DNA of 64,000 nucleotides from CALSMU01 sp965230225 (GTDB lineage: Bacteria; Bacteroidota; Bacteroidia; Flavobacteriales_D; Parvicellaceae), in contig CBDDKM010000007.1 in NCBI GenBank assembly GCA_965230225.1, positions 62,001 to 126,000 of the forward strand. Direction: 5' to 3'. The number at the start of each line of letters is the position of its first letter. The first letter of the stretch is position 1. Below the pieces are notes generated by a model. The model searched no databases and was not told the origin of the DNA. It saw only the letters and a list, made by a program, of their open reading frames with translations. Below are positions 8,343 through 17,499 of this stretch, in pieces. The position numbers were made by a program, and so were the translations under genes.

Positions 8343-9487
8343 TTAATGGTGGACTCAAACTTATCCAGTTCGTTTACAAAATACTCCCAGCTAAACTTTT
8401 CTTTTTCTCTGATTACATTTTGCTCAAACTCTTCCAGTTTATTTTCGGAATAAAACTGGTTAATAGCAGATGCTATTGAATTGGGTTCTAACGTGGTTAC
8501 GTAGCCCACTACTCCATCCTCTACAATTTCAGGTAATCCACCAACATTGGTTACAATCATTGGTTTGTTAAAATTGTAAGCCACTTGTGTAATACCACTC
8601 TGAGTAGCCGTTTTATAAGGTTGTACCACGCAATCCGAAGCTCCGAAATAATACTTTACCTCTTCTTGAGGAATATACTTATCGTGAAGTTCTATCTTGC
8701 CTTCCAGTTTTAACTCTTCGATTATAGCGATGTATTTTTCTTTTTTATCGTAAAACTCACCGGCAATGATCAGCTTTAGCTTTTGATCTTTTAGTTGCTC
8801 ATCACTAAGGGCTTTTAATGCCAGGTCCAATCCCTTATACCCTCTAATTAAACCAAAGAACAATACATATCTGGTATCTGAGTCAAGTCCTAAATGCTTT
8901 ATTCCCTCTTCTCTGGAAACCGGATCTCCAAAAATGTTGTACACCGGGTGCGGCAACATTATTTTGTTTGGATTATCAGTAAACTGGCTAATGTCATCCA
9001 GCACTGAGTTAGACATGGTTATAAACCCGTCACAACGCTTAAGAAAGTATTTGGTTAACTGTTTATCTCCTGGTCTGGATTCGTGAGGAATAACGTTATC
9101 GGTAATCGCCAATACCTTAATTCCTTTTTTTCTAAGTTTACCAGCAATGGTTCCTAAAGCAGGTCCCATAAATGGCAACCAAAAACGAATAATCACATAA
9201 TCCGGATTTAACGATAAAATGTACTTAGCACTAGACAACCAATTGAATGGTCTAATTGAGTGGATTTTAGTGTCGATGGTTAAGTCTTTCGGTGCTTGCC
9301 CTGTATTATCGAACTGAGAAGTACCAGGGAAAAGTATTTTGGGGTATTGATAAGAAAAAGAAACTATAGTAGTATCGAACCCTCTAAGGTTCATTTCTTT
9401 GGACAAAGCTTCATTGAAATTGGCAATTCCTCCCCTTAAGGGATAAGCCGGTCCAACAATGACTACTTTTCTCCTTTTATTCGTCAC
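8339..9487 (-). CDS. GT4-like glycosyltransferase
   Basis: A 382-residue GT-B glycosyltransferase. The N-terminal KVVIVGPAYPLRGGIANFNEAL is the Gly-rich acceptor-domain loop, and the C-terminal half has the donor-domain signature LFFGLIRGYKGLDLALKAL and DCVVQPYKTATQSGITQVAY (EX7E-like region). It is probably cytoplasmic or membrane-peripheral and transfers a sugar from a nucleotide sugar to a cell-surface glycan; donor and acceptor are unknown. It begins inside the end of the GT2 gene (11-bp overlap), so the pair forms one operon, likely for polyisoprenyl-linked glycan or glycolipid assembly. Confidence 0.87.
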   Translation of the reverse strand: MTNKRRKVVIVGPAYPLRGGIANFNEALSKEMNLRGFDTTIVSFSYQYPKILFPGTSQFDNTGQAPKDLTIDTKIHSIRPFNWLSSAKYILSLNPDYVIIRFWLPFMGPALGTIAGKLRKKGIKVLAITDNVIPHESRPGDKQLTKYFLKRCDGFITMSNSVLDDISQFTDNPNKIMLPHPVYNIFGDPVSREEGIKHLGLDSDTRYVLFFGLIRGYKGLDLALKALSDEQLKDQKLKLIIAGEFYDKKEKYIAIIEELKLEGKIELHDKYIPQEEVKYYFGASDCVVQPYKTATQSGITQVAYNFNKPMIVTNVGGLPEIVEDGVVGYVTTLEPNSIASAINQFYSENKLEEFEQNVIREKEKFSWEYFVNELDKFESTIN

Positions 9488-10445
9488 CTAGTTTTTCTTT
9501 GATCAGATAGTTATTTCTGGAACCTGAATTTCTGGAAATCATTTCTCCGAGGAAGCCTGCTAAAAACAACTGAACTCCCATAATCATAGCTACCAATGCT
9601 ACGTAAAACTCCGTTCTATCAGCCAATAATTTGGCTGTGGTATCGAAAAACAACTTATCTATTCCGATGTACAAAAAGAAAGAGAATCCAATGAAGAACA
9701 TTAATGTTCCCCAAACACCAAAAAAGTGCATTGGACGTTTACCAAACTTTCCTAAAAAAGTAATGCTAAATAAATCCAGAAAACCATAGATAAAACGCTC
9801 CAAACCAAACTTCGTGGTTCCGTATTTTCTGGCTTGATGGACCACCACCTTTTCTCCTATCTTGTTAAACCCAGCCCATTTGGCAATGACTGGAATATAA
9901 CGGTGCATTTCTCCATACACCTCAATGGACTTAATAACTTGCTTCTTATAAGCTTTTAAACCACAGTTCATATCGTGCAGCTTAATTCCACTTATTTTTC
10001 TAGTTACTCCATTGTATAATTTGGTTGGAATGGTTTTAGAAATCGGATCGTATCTTTTTTTCTTCCATCCGGATACAATGTCGTATCCTTCCTCCACAAT
10101 CATTTGATACAATTCAGGAATCTCATCAGGACTATCTTGTAAATCGGCATCCATGGTAATTACCACATCTCCTTGTGCAGCTTCAAATGCCACATACAAA
10201 GCAGCGGATTTCCCGTAGTTTCTTCTAAAAGAAATTCCTTTAATGTTAGGATTAGAAGCTCTCAACTCTTTTACCCTATCCCAGGAACCATCGGTACTTC
10301 CATCATCCACCATTACAACCTCGTAGGTAAACTGGTGTTCAGTACATACTTTGTGAATCCATTCGATTAATTCTCCTATAGACTCCACCTCATTGTAAAG
10401 TGGAACTACGATGGATAGTTGTATTTGGCTTTTTTCTTGATCCAT
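9477..10445 (-). CDS. Polyprenyl-phosphate glycosyltransferase, GT2 (DPM1/ArnC-like)
   Basis: A 322-residue GT2 enzyme. The GT-A domain begins LSIVVPLYNEVESIGELI, followed by VVMVDDGSTDGSWD and the metal-binding MDADLQDSPDEIPEL. It is followed by KYGTTKFGLERFIYGFLDL and two C-terminal TM segments (about residues 238-262 and 280-303). This is the layout of ArnC/GtrB-type enzymes that load a sugar onto undecaprenyl phosphate. It is the first gene of a two-gene operon with the GT4-like enzyme, and its promoter lies immediately upstream. Confidence 0.88.
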   Translation of the reverse strand: MDQEKSQIQLSIVVPLYNEVESIGELIEWIHKVCTEHQFTYEVVMVDDGSTDGSWDRVKELRASNPNIKGISFRRNYGKSAALYVAFEAAQGDVVITMDADLQDSPDEIPELYQMIVEEGYDIVSGWKKKRYDPISKTIPTKLYNGVTRKISGIKLHDMNCGLKAYKKQVIKSIEVYGEMHRYIPVIAKWAGFNKIGEKVVVHQARKYGTTKFGLERFIYGFLDLFSITFLGKFGKRPMHFFGVWGTLMFFIGFSFFLYIGIDKLFFDTTAKLLADRTEFYVALVAMIMGVQLFLAGFLGEMISRNSGSRNNYLIKEKLGDE

Positions 10446-10455
10446 TGATTTCCGA

Positions 10456-10463
10456 CAAATATA
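10456..10463 (-). promoter_or_regulatory. -7 element of the glycosyltransferase operon
   Basis: On the minus strand the bases read TATATTTG, an exact TAnnTTTG. It ends only 10 bases before the GT2 ATG, so the leader would be about four bases: nearly leaderless. Confidence 0.5.
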
Positions 10464-10536
10464 ATGAACGCAAACAGACTAGTATTATTATGATTGCAAA
10501 TTTTAGTTAAATATGTCTTTAATGGTTTCTCCCCTA

Positions 10537-10567
10537 TTGTTATTTCAAGTAAACTTTAATACTTTTG
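10537..10567 (+). promoter_or_regulatory. Promoter of ndk
   Basis: A TTG(T) element at 10537-10540, about 20 bp, then TACTTTTG (10560-10567) matching TAnnTTTG. Transcription would start near 10573, some 30 bases before the ndk ATG at 10605. The weak in-frame TTG at 10581 would then be an unlikely start. Confidence 0.6.
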
Positions 10568-10604
10568 CGCCAAATTAAAATTGATAATACTAAAAACTAA
10601 GAAA

Positions 10605-11027
10605 ATGGCTGGAAACAGAACTTTTACTATGATTAAGCCAGATGCTGTTGAAGCAAACAACATCGGGAACATTCTACAAATGATTACTGATGCTGGTTTT
10701 TCCATTAAAGCAATGAAAATGACTCAGTTAACTACTCAACAAGCTCAAGATTTTTACGCGGTTCACGCTGAGCGTCCATTCTACGGAGAGTTGGTAGAGT
10801 ACATGACTTCAGGACCAATCGTTGCTGCAATTCTTGAAAAAGATAACGCAGTTGCTGATTTCAGAGCATTAATTGGTGCTACTGATCCTGCAGAAGCTGC
10901 TGAAGGAACAATCAGAAAGAAATACGCTCAATCTAAAGCTAACAATGCTGTTCACGGATCTGATAGCGATGAGAACGCTGCTATCGAATGTGATTTTCAC
11001 TTCCAAACTGCAGAAATAGTAGCTTAA
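10605..11027 (+). CDS. ndk: Nucleoside diphosphate kinase
   Basis: A 140-residue protein starting AGNRTFTMIKPDAVEANNIG, the canonical NDK opening. It has the AERPFYGELVEYMTSGP loop and the active-site His in NNAVHGSDSDENA, which is phosphorylated during transfer of the gamma phosphate from one NTP to another NDP. Full length, no missing residue. The ATG at 10605 is preferred to a TTG at 10581 because the family starts here and A-rich sequence precedes it. It is monocistronic, with a promoter upstream and a strong terminator downstream. Confidence 0.97.
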   Translation: MAGNRTFTMIKPDAVEANNIGNILQMITDAGFSIKAMKMTQLTTQQAQDFYAVHAERPFYGELVEYMTSGPIVAAILEKDNAVADFRALIGATDPAEAAEGTIRKKYAQSKANNAVHGSDSDENAAIECDFHFQTAEIVA

Positions 11028-11051
11028 TTTTAGCCAAGATATTTACAAAAA

Positions 11052-11082
11052 AAGCCATGACGTTAGGTCATGGCTTTTTTTA
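11052..11082 (+). terminator. Intrinsic terminator of ndk
   Basis: A perfect 10-bp stem, AAGCCATGAC (11052-11061) with GTCATGGCTT (11067-11076), a five-base loop and a T run. It lies between ndk and the convergent yaaA; flanking A and T runs on both sides could make it bidirectional. Confidence 0.85.
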
Positions 11083-11100
11083 TTATCGTTGTATTAAGTA

Positions 11101-11868
11101 TTACCCTCTGGTAAATACAAAATTATCTTCTTTCGATAGGTTTGGATTAAAGCTATACCCTTCCAGGTCAAACGCCTTTAAATGTTCTACCTCTTTTATT
11201 CTGTTTTGGATAATGAATCTGGTCATCAATCCTCTGGCAAATTTGGCATAAACAAAGATGGTTTTGTATTGCCCATCTTTTTCGTCTTTAAATGCACAGT
11301 TAATCACTCTTCCCTTTAACTTTTTCAGGTTCACTGCCTTAAAGTACTCATTTGATGCAAGGTTAACCAAAACTCCATCATCCGCAGCTAGTTCTTCGTT
11401 AAGAACATTCGTAATTTGGTCTCCCCAAAACTTATAAAGGTTATCCTTCTTAGGAGTTACTTTTAACTTGGTTCCCATTTCTAATCGGTAAGGTTGAATG
11501 ATATCGTGTGGCTTTAACAAACCGTATAATCCACTGAGTATTCTCAAGTAATCCTGAGAAGCTTCGATGTCCTCTTTAGAGAAGCTTCTGGAATCCATTC
11601 CTCTGTACGCCTCTCCGGTAAACACGAATAAGGCTGGTTTGGCATTCTCCTCTGTAAAAGGCAACTGCCAAGACTGAAAACGTCCGTAGTTCAAATCCGC
11701 CAACTTTGGGCTAATGGACATTAAATCTGCTATTTTTTTAGGAGAAAGTTTACTCAGTTTTTTGATCAGTTTTTCACTTTGATCCAATAAAACCGGCATT
11801 GTATGGTTTCCTATTTCAGGAACATTTTCAAAGTTCAATGACTTTGCAGGTGAGAGAACAATTTTCAT
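11101..11868 (-). CDS. yaaA: YaaA-family peroxide stress protein
   Basis: A 255-residue protein starting MKIVLSPAKSLNFE, the conserved opening of the YaaA (DUF328) family. It also has the family segments NYGRFQSW, AYRGMDSRSF, ILSGLYGLLKPHDIIQPYRL and LVNLASNEYFKAV. In E. coli YaaA lowers free iron and oxidative DNA damage during peroxide stress; the fold is DNA-binding. Length is close to the family norm of about 255-260. It is convergent with ndk and shares that terminator. It stands 29 bases downstream of the propeller kinase gene end, on the opposite side of a short gap. Confidence 0.93.
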   Translation of the reverse strand: MKIVLSPAKSLNFENVPEIGNHTMPVLLDQSEKLIKKLSKLSPKKIADLMSISPKLADLNYGRFQSWQLPFTEENAKPALFVFTGEAYRGMDSRSFSKEDIEASQDYLRILSGLYGLLKPHDIIQPYRLEMGTKLKVTPKKDNLYKFWGDQITNVLNEELAADDGVLVNLASNEYFKAVNLKKLKGRVINCAFKDEKDGQYKTIFVYAKFARGLMTRFIIQNRIKEVEHLKAFDLEGYSFNPNLSKEDNFVFTRG

Positions 11869-11897
11869 CTTTCAGTAGAATTTCCCCGAAGATAAAA

Positions 11898-14897
11898 TCA
11901 ATTTTTCACTTTTTTAAATTTCATTTTGTATTCCACTCCTTCGCTGGATTTCAATTCTACTTCTCCATCCAACTGTTCAATCAACACCTGAATCAACTCC
12001 ATTCCCATTGATGTTGGCTCATTCCAGTGTTTTTCCAGATCAAAACCTACTCCATTGTCTTTCATTAACAAATGTGTGGTGCCATCAGGATCTTGCGATA
12101 ATTCCACTTCTATAATTCCCTTACCGGATTCCGTAAATGCATACTTTAAGGAATTGGAAATGATCTCATTAATCACCAATGCCAATGGAATTAAACTATC
12201 AATACTAATGCTACAATCCTCAATTTTTAGTTTCAATTCAACATCGTGATCCAGGCTGTAACTGTGTCTTATTTCATTAACCAAATCTGTAATATAACTA
12301 CGAATGTTGACCTTAGAAAAGTCTTTAGCTTCATACAGTTTTTCATGAATTTTAGCCATGGATAGCACCCTGTTTCGACTTTCCTTAAACAAGGACAACG
12401 CTTCTGAATTCGAGGTAAATCTGGATTGTAAATTGAAAAGACTATTAATGATTTGAAGATTATTCTTTACCCTGTGGTGAATTTCCTGAAGCATCACCGT
12501 TTTTTCCTCGTTCTGACGCTGAATTTCGCTGGTTCTTTCAGCAACTCGTTGCTCCAACAACTCTTTGTGTTTTTGAAGCTTCAGGTTTCTCAATACTATT
12601 AAATAGTACAGAGAATATCCTATTACAAAGGTTAGGATCAGGTAAAACCACCATTTCTGATAAAATGCCGGTGGAGGTTCGTTAATAATAACGGTACAGC
12701 TAGCTTCGTCCGACAACGTGCAGTTATCTCCCAGACAGGCATTTACTCTAAAGGTATATTTGCCCGGAGGCAAGTTAGAATATACGGCTTGCATCGTTTT
12801 TTGTGGAGGCGACCAATGTTTATCAAACCCATCCAGCTTGTACGAGTACCTTAATTGCTTTGGGTGTTTTAAATCCATTCCAATAAACCCAAATGTTAAG
12901 TGGTTCTGATCATAAGGAAGTTCCAGTTGTTTAGGTATTCCAAACCAGTTTAAATCTCCCGACCCATTGGCTTCCAGATTAAAATCTTCTAGAAACACCT
13001 TTATATCTGTGATGTGAACATCAACAATTTTATCAAATAAACTATCGCTCTTTGGAATGTACTGGTAAATTCCTTCTACAGTACAGAAATAAATGTTTCC
13101 GTCTCCATCTAAATGAACACCTCCTGCATTACACTCTATCCCCTTAAATCCTTCCTCATAACCAAAGTGTTCGATGCTCTTAATCTCACTATTATCAGTA
13201 AGAGTTAGCTTATCCAGCCCTAAATTCGTTCCTACCCACAGATTTCCTTCCAGATCAGTAATCATTAAATAAATCAAATTAGAAGTCAATCCATCTTTTA
13301 CATTGTAGCTAACAAACTCTTTCTCGTCCAATCTGGCAATACACCGATCAGTACCTACCCAAATTTTACCATTTTTATCTTGTACTATGTTTCCGATGTA
13401 TGAATTACAAATTCCAGGAACATGCCGATAAGAAGTAAATTTTTCTCCATCGTATTTCTGAATTCCAAGCCCGGTTCCGATCCATACATTCCCCTCTCTA
13501 TCCTCGAAAAGACTATGGATGTAATTATGAATTAAAGAATCTTGAGAAGTATAGTTAACTGTTTTCCCGTTGCTCATTACAGATAACCCGCCTCCATTGG
13601 TTCCAATCCAAATGCTTCCTTTACTATCTTCCATCAAGGTTTTAACATGATTGTCCACTAAACCTTTTGTAGTGTCGTAAACAGCTATGGAACGGTCATT
13701 ATACCTTACCAATCCTTTATTGGTCCCGATCCAGATAACATGATCCTTTGTTTCTATAACATCCCTCACTCCATTACCTGGAAGCACGGTATTTTCATTC
13801 AGATGGATCACCTTATCTCCATCAAACATAAAGGCTCCATCGTCTCCGTTTCCTACCCAAATTCTACCTTGATGATCTTTGAGTACAGAAAAATTATCGG
13901 ATTGGTTTAGCCCCTCTATATTTTGATATGATATGAACGGGTTATCGTAATATCTGATCACCCCTTCTCCATTGGTACCAATCCAAATATTGTTTTGGTA
14001 ATCGCAATACAAGTCGCCAATATTCACGGATTTTAATCCATTGGACTTGTTAAACACATTGTAGGTTTGTTCATTAAACCTGAACACACCATTTTGCTTC
14101 GTTCCAAACCAAATATTCCCTTTCATATCTTGCGATATGGCATTGACTGTTAAGTTGGGATAATTCAATTTAATAAGGTTGATCATTTGAGAATAACTGG
14201 TTTTATTATTCCCCACTATTTCAATTCCCCCTTGCTTTAAACCAACCCATAGGTTTTTATCATCGTCCAACATCAACGATTTAATCTCGTGGTCAAATAC
14301 AATCGAATTTTTTAGTGTTCTTGAACCTCTCAGAACTGTATACAGCTTATTGTTAGCAGCTACATAAATCTGGTCATTGTCTTGCTCAAATGCGATTACA
14401 TTTGGATTAACGTCATCTCCAAGTGGCACATGTTCTACAATTCCGTTAGAATAAATATGCACCCCCTCGCTTGACCCAATCCACAGGTTGCTTTTTCGAT
14501 CCACCAACATACTTTTAACATGCGCCGGCGACCCTTCCAAATTGAATACCTCTCCTCCTCTGTAAATGGAAATCCCTCCCCATTCAGAACTCAGGTATAC
14601 TTCTCCACTTCTCCCTTCGGCAATATCCGTCACCAAATCTCCTACCAACCCAGTATTCTCGGTAAACACAGTAAACTCATGCCCATCAAAACTACACACT
14701 CCTCCACCATAGGTTGCTATCCATAACAGCCCTCGCTTATCCTGATAAATTTTATTGATTTGAGATTGGGGTAACCCTTCTGCAACCGAGAACTGTTCGA
14801 AATTATAATATTGAGCACGAACGCTCCCACTCCAAAGAATTAGAAAAGCTATTAAAGCGGTGCTATATTGATAAAGTTTTTGGATCACTCTCGTCAA
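11898..14897 (-). CDS. Two-component propeller sensor histidine kinase
   Basis: A 999-residue membrane sensor kinase. A signal peptide ends near SVRAQ (about residue 28). Residues 30-640 form two-component-regulator propeller repeats (DKRGLLWIATYGGGV and many GxIWIGTxxGG units), 650-745 a Y_Y_Y domain (LRYSYKLDGFDKHW), then one TM near 765-785. The kinase is of the HisKA_2/HWE-like type, with phospho-acceptor H in EIHHRVKNNLQIINSLF, an N box at EIISNSLKYAF and a G box at KDNGVGFD. It resembles hybrid two-component polysaccharide sensors but lacks receiver and HTH domains, so a separate response regulator is needed; none is adjacent. Confidence 0.93.
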   Translation of the reverse strand: MTRVIQKLYQYSTALIAFLILWSGSVRAQYYNFEQFSVAEGLPQSQINKIYQDKRGLLWIATYGGGVCSFDGHEFTVFTENTGLVGDLVTDIAEGRSGEVYLSSEWGGISIYRGGEVFNLEGSPAHVKSMLVDRKSNLWIGSSEGVHIYSNGIVEHVPLGDDVNPNVIAFEQDNDQIYVAANNKLYTVLRGSRTLKNSIVFDHEIKSLMLDDDKNLWVGLKQGGIEIVGNNKTSYSQMINLIKLNYPNLTVNAISQDMKGNIWFGTKQNGVFRFNEQTYNVFNKSNGLKSVNIGDLYCDYQNNIWIGTNGEGVIRYYDNPFISYQNIEGLNQSDNFSVLKDHQGRIWVGNGDDGAFMFDGDKVIHLNENTVLPGNGVRDVIETKDHVIWIGTNKGLVRYNDRSIAVYDTTKGLVDNHVKTLMEDSKGSIWIGTNGGGLSVMSNGKTVNYTSQDSLIHNYIHSLFEDREGNVWIGTGLGIQKYDGEKFTSYRHVPGICNSYIGNIVQDKNGKIWVGTDRCIARLDEKEFVSYNVKDGLTSNLIYLMITDLEGNLWVGTNLGLDKLTLTDNSEIKSIEHFGYEEGFKGIECNAGGVHLDGDGNIYFCTVEGIYQYIPKSDSLFDKIVDVHITDIKVFLEDFNLEANGSGDLNWFGIPKQLELPYDQNHLTFGFIGMDLKHPKQLRYSYKLDGFDKHWSPPQKTMQAVYSNLPPGKYTFRVNACLGDNCTLSDEASCTVIINEPPPAFYQKWWFYLILTFVIGYSLYYLIVLRNLKLQKHKELLEQRVAERTSEIQRQNEEKTVMLQEIHHRVKNNLQIINSLFNLQSRFTSNSEALSLFKESRNRVLSMAKIHEKLYEAKDFSKVNIRSYITDLVNEIRHSYSLDHDVELKLKIEDCSISIDSLIPLALVINEIISNSLKYAFTESGKGIIEVELSQDPDGTTHLLMKDNGVGFDLEKHWNEPTSMGMELIQVLIEQLDGEVELKSSEGVEYKMKFKKVKN

Positions 14898-14936
14898 AAA
14901 TCACCTTAAGATAATAAATTATTGGAACAGATTGTA

Positions 14937-15920
14937 CTAGTCAGAAGACAATAGTAAAACACTTTCTCTGTACATGCTTTGATAGGGTCCTCCAGGATAA
15001 TAATCGTTGTAATCAAAATTGAGCCATACCATACCCTCTTCGTCCACGTAGTAATAGATGGCTTTGTCTTTAGACTCATCTGGATACATCTTGTTTTTGA
15101 TTAGATAGGCCACGGCTTCCAAATCCTTCTCATCTCCAATCTTAACTTCTGGATATAAATGCCCTGTTATTGTTCCATCCGGGTTGTTAATCTCTGTTCT
15201 AACTAATTGTACCTCTCCGCCTGTGGCTCTAATCAACGCGGCTACAATGATGCTATAATCATCGCAGTCTCCTTTTAGCTGATCATCAAACTCCAATTGT
15301 TTTAAAGTTTCACTGGCTTTTGAGTAATAATCCTCTCCTTTTGGATCATAAACATAGTTCCAACGGTTTCTTACTTCTTTAAATATGGAAAGTGCATGTA
15401 ACGTTTTTAAACTTGGAGTAACAGATTTATATGATTTAAAATTCTGAACTGCCCAGTTGGCCGCTACTTCTCTAACTTCGGAGGTGTTATAATCTACCGC
15501 AACAATGATCTCTGCCTGTCGGCTAAAAGGGTCTTTTTTCTCTTCAAAGTTAAGTTGAATCCCATACTCACTTAAATTATACAACATAGCTGCATAATCA
15601 TAGTATAAGTTACGAATCCCATAGTTACCAATTGCAGAAGAAACGATGAGGCCAATTAATCCAACTCCCAACAACACATACACCAGTTTGGAAAGCTTCT
15701 TAATCAGGATATAGATAACAATAAATACTACAACAAATGTAAGCACATGATCTATTCTATAGCCCTCTCCAATGGGCACAGAAATAACCGGCATATAGTG
15801 GTACAGTGTAATGAACACGGGAAGAGTAGCAATCAGTGTAAGACTACTGATTATTAAGCTAGATGTAGGCTCTGCCAAAACACCTAAAAAGGACTTCTTT
15901 TTCTCTTTTTTTTCTTCCAC
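14937..15920 (-). CDS. Transglutaminase-like membrane protein
   Basis: A 327-residue protein with about four TM segments in the first 125 residues and a periplasmic transglutaminase-like (papain-fold) domain. LKGDCDDYSIIVAALIRATG carries the nucleophile Cys and the DCDD signature, and GHLYPEVKIG gives the His. WNYVYDPKGEDYYSKASETL is the typical upstream helix. The related TGc proteins are proteases or peptide-crosslinking enzymes, and many bacterial members are of unknown substrate. It sits 39 bases upstream of the propeller kinase on the same strand, so co-transcription is possible but the gap allows an own promoter. Confidence 0.82.
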   Translation of the reverse strand: MEEKKEKKKSFLGVLAEPTSSLIISSLTLIATLPVFITLYHYMPVISVPIGEGYRIDHVLTFVVVFIVIYILIKKLSKLVYVLLGVGLIGLIVSSAIGNYGIRNLYYDYAAMLYNLSEYGIQLNFEEKKDPFSRQAEIIVAVDYNTSEVREVAANWAVQNFKSYKSVTPSLKTLHALSIFKEVRNRWNYVYDPKGEDYYSKASETLKQLEFDDQLKGDCDDYSIIVAALIRATGGEVQLVRTEINNPDGTITGHLYPEVKIGDEKDLEAVAYLIKNKMYPDESKDKAIYYYVDEEGMVWLNFDYNDYYPGGPYQSMYRESVLLLSSD

Positions 15921-15991
15921 TACTGATTAAAACTGGTTATTTTATCTATTTAGTGTATTTTGCCACAATAATACTACCAAAAAGGTTAATT

Positions 15992-16420
15992 ATGTCTACT
16001 GAAGATCATCAATTTAAATTTCCTTTTCAACAATCAGAGGAAGAGTGGAAATCTCAACTTACTCCAGAGGAGTACGATATACTTAGAAACAAAGGAACAG
16101 AGTATCCTCATACGGGCGAATACAACCATTTTAATGAAGAAGGAAAGTATGCTTGTAAAGGTTGTGGAGAAGAACTGTTTTTAAGCGAACAAAAATTTGA
16201 CTCCAGTTGTGGATGGCCCAGTTTTGATGATGAGATTAAGGGCAAAAAAATATTAAAATTGCGAGATACCAGTCACGGGATGAATCGAGTGGAAATTATA
16301 TGCTCTAATTGTGGTTCTCATCTGGGACATATATTTAACGACGGACCAACCGAAACAAGGTTAAGGTATTGCGTCAATTCAAAGTCCCTCAATTTTAAGC
16401 CAAAAGATCCTGAATCCTAG
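15992..16420 (+). CDS. msrB: Peptide-methionine (R)-S-oxide reductase MsrB
   Basis: A 142-residue MsrB. The two zinc-binding CxxC pairs are seen (ACKGCGEELF and CSNCGSHLGHIF), as are SSCGWPSFDD and the catalytic Cys in LRYCVNSKSLNF. It reduces methionine-R-sulfoxide in proteins using thioredoxin. The ATG at 15992 is chosen over an in-frame GTG at 15953, because that start would lie within a promoter-like AT-rich stretch and would add residues foreign to the family. The 3' end overlaps the convergent queuosine glycosyltransferase gene by 26 bases. Confidence 0.95.
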   Translation: MSTEDHQFKFPFQQSEEEWKSQLTPEEYDILRNKGTEYPHTGEYNHFNEEGKYACKGCGEELFLSEQKFDSSCGWPSFDDEIKGKKILKLRDTSHGMNRVEIICSNCGSHLGHIFNDGPTETRLRYCVNSKSLNFKPKDPES

Positions 16421-17498
16421 AATCGTATTCTTGAATTTGGAACTCCCAGGAGTATCTGGTTACGTATTTTCTAACTCCATCCAATTCAGATCGGTCAACT
16501 CCATTTTGCAATAAATGAGTCAACCTGGTTTTTAACTCCACTTTGTTTTGATACACCATTAATGATTTAAGTGAACCAGGAATGTGCTCGGGATAAGCCA
16601 ATCTATTGGGCAATAAAGGATATGCCCCTGCATTGATGGCCTCTATGATGCTTCCTCCAAAAAAGTCTTGTATAGAGGTTACCGGTAAAATATCAGCTTT
16701 CTTCAATAAGTTCATGTATCCCTCGTAAGTTGGTGCATATCCAAAATGAATCACTTCATCTTTTAATGCCTCTTTAGCCCTCTCAAATATAGCTGGTGAA
16801 TTTTTATACGACTCCCCCAGTACAATGAGCTGAAAAGGAACCCCTTCCTCTTTTACCTCAATAAGCAATTCGAAAAACTCATTGGGATTTTTGTCGTACT
16901 CCCAACGGTGGTTCCAAACAACTACAGGAATATCGTTTGATTCTTTTATACCTGAAGGTTGGGGTAAATCCATTCCCAGGTACTGGACTTCGGACTTATT
17001 TTTTATTTCCTGAACGGTAGATAGGTTTTGATGATCGGGAAACTGCTTTAAAAAGCCAGTTAACTCCTCCGTAAATGAATTAAGGTGATATTGTGAGTTG
17101 AACCATAGCACATCAGCACTTAATGCTGTGGTATAATTGATAAAAGCGTAGTGAACGTCCCTTTGAAGCTTTACATCTTTATCTTCCGGCGACCATGGAT
17201 AGGTCAATTGATTTTCATGAAAATACACCACCACCCTGGCATCTCCAATATGACTTCTTGTTAAAGACAGAAAAGTGGACAGGTCCAACATGTCCGAAGC
17301 AATTATAAGATCAGGCTTATTGTTCAGCTGATTAAACTGGTGGGCAAGAGTTACGGCTGCTCCGTGCATTCGCCATTTCCAATGCCTTCCAGGTAAGGAT
17401 AGTATTTCAACTGAATGTGAGGAATACTTTTTAAAGCCATCGCACCATTGCTGGTGAGAACCGCTATAAAATGGTTCTATCAGCAGTACTTTTTTCAA
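16395..17498 (-). CDS. tRNA-queuosine alpha-mannosyltransferase-like glycosyltransferase (DUF3524/GTDC1 family)
   Basis: A 367-residue GT-B enzyme. The N-terminal domain begins LLIEPFYSGSHQQWCDGFKK and has SLPGRHWKWRMHGAAVTLA, the distinctive DUF3524 signature shared with vertebrate GTDC1 (QTMAN), which mannosylates queuosine in tRNA-Asp. The C-terminal half has a GT4-like donor domain (VLGESYKNSP, DFFGGSIIEAINAGAYPLLP). It is third in a tight operon (1 base after the outer-membrane gene). Mannosyl-Q formation in bacteria is an inference from family membership; the CBASS locus in this window also depends on the 7-deazaguanine pathway. Confidence 0.82.
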   Translation of the reverse strand: MKKVLLIEPFYSGSHQQWCDGFKKYSSHSVEILSLPGRHWKWRMHGAAVTLAHQFNQLNNKPDLIIASDMLDLSTFLSLTRSHIGDARVVVYFHENQLTYPWSPEDKDVKLQRDVHYAFINYTTALSADVLWFNSQYHLNSFTEELTGFLKQFPDHQNLSTVQEIKNKSEVQYLGMDLPQPSGIKESNDIPVVVWNHRWEYDKNPNEFFELLIEVKEEGVPFQLIVLGESYKNSPAIFERAKEALKDEVIHFGYAPTYEGYMNLLKKADILPVTSIQDFFGGSIIEAINAGAYPLLPNRLAYPEHIPGSLKSLMVYQNKVELKTRLTHLLQNGVDRSELDGVRKYVTRYSWEFQIQEYDSRIQDLLA

Positions 17499-17499
17499 A

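Noticed and set aside
15953..15991. GTG start for msrB
   Set aside because: It would add hydrophobic residues outside the MsrB family; the ATG at 15992 has better context.
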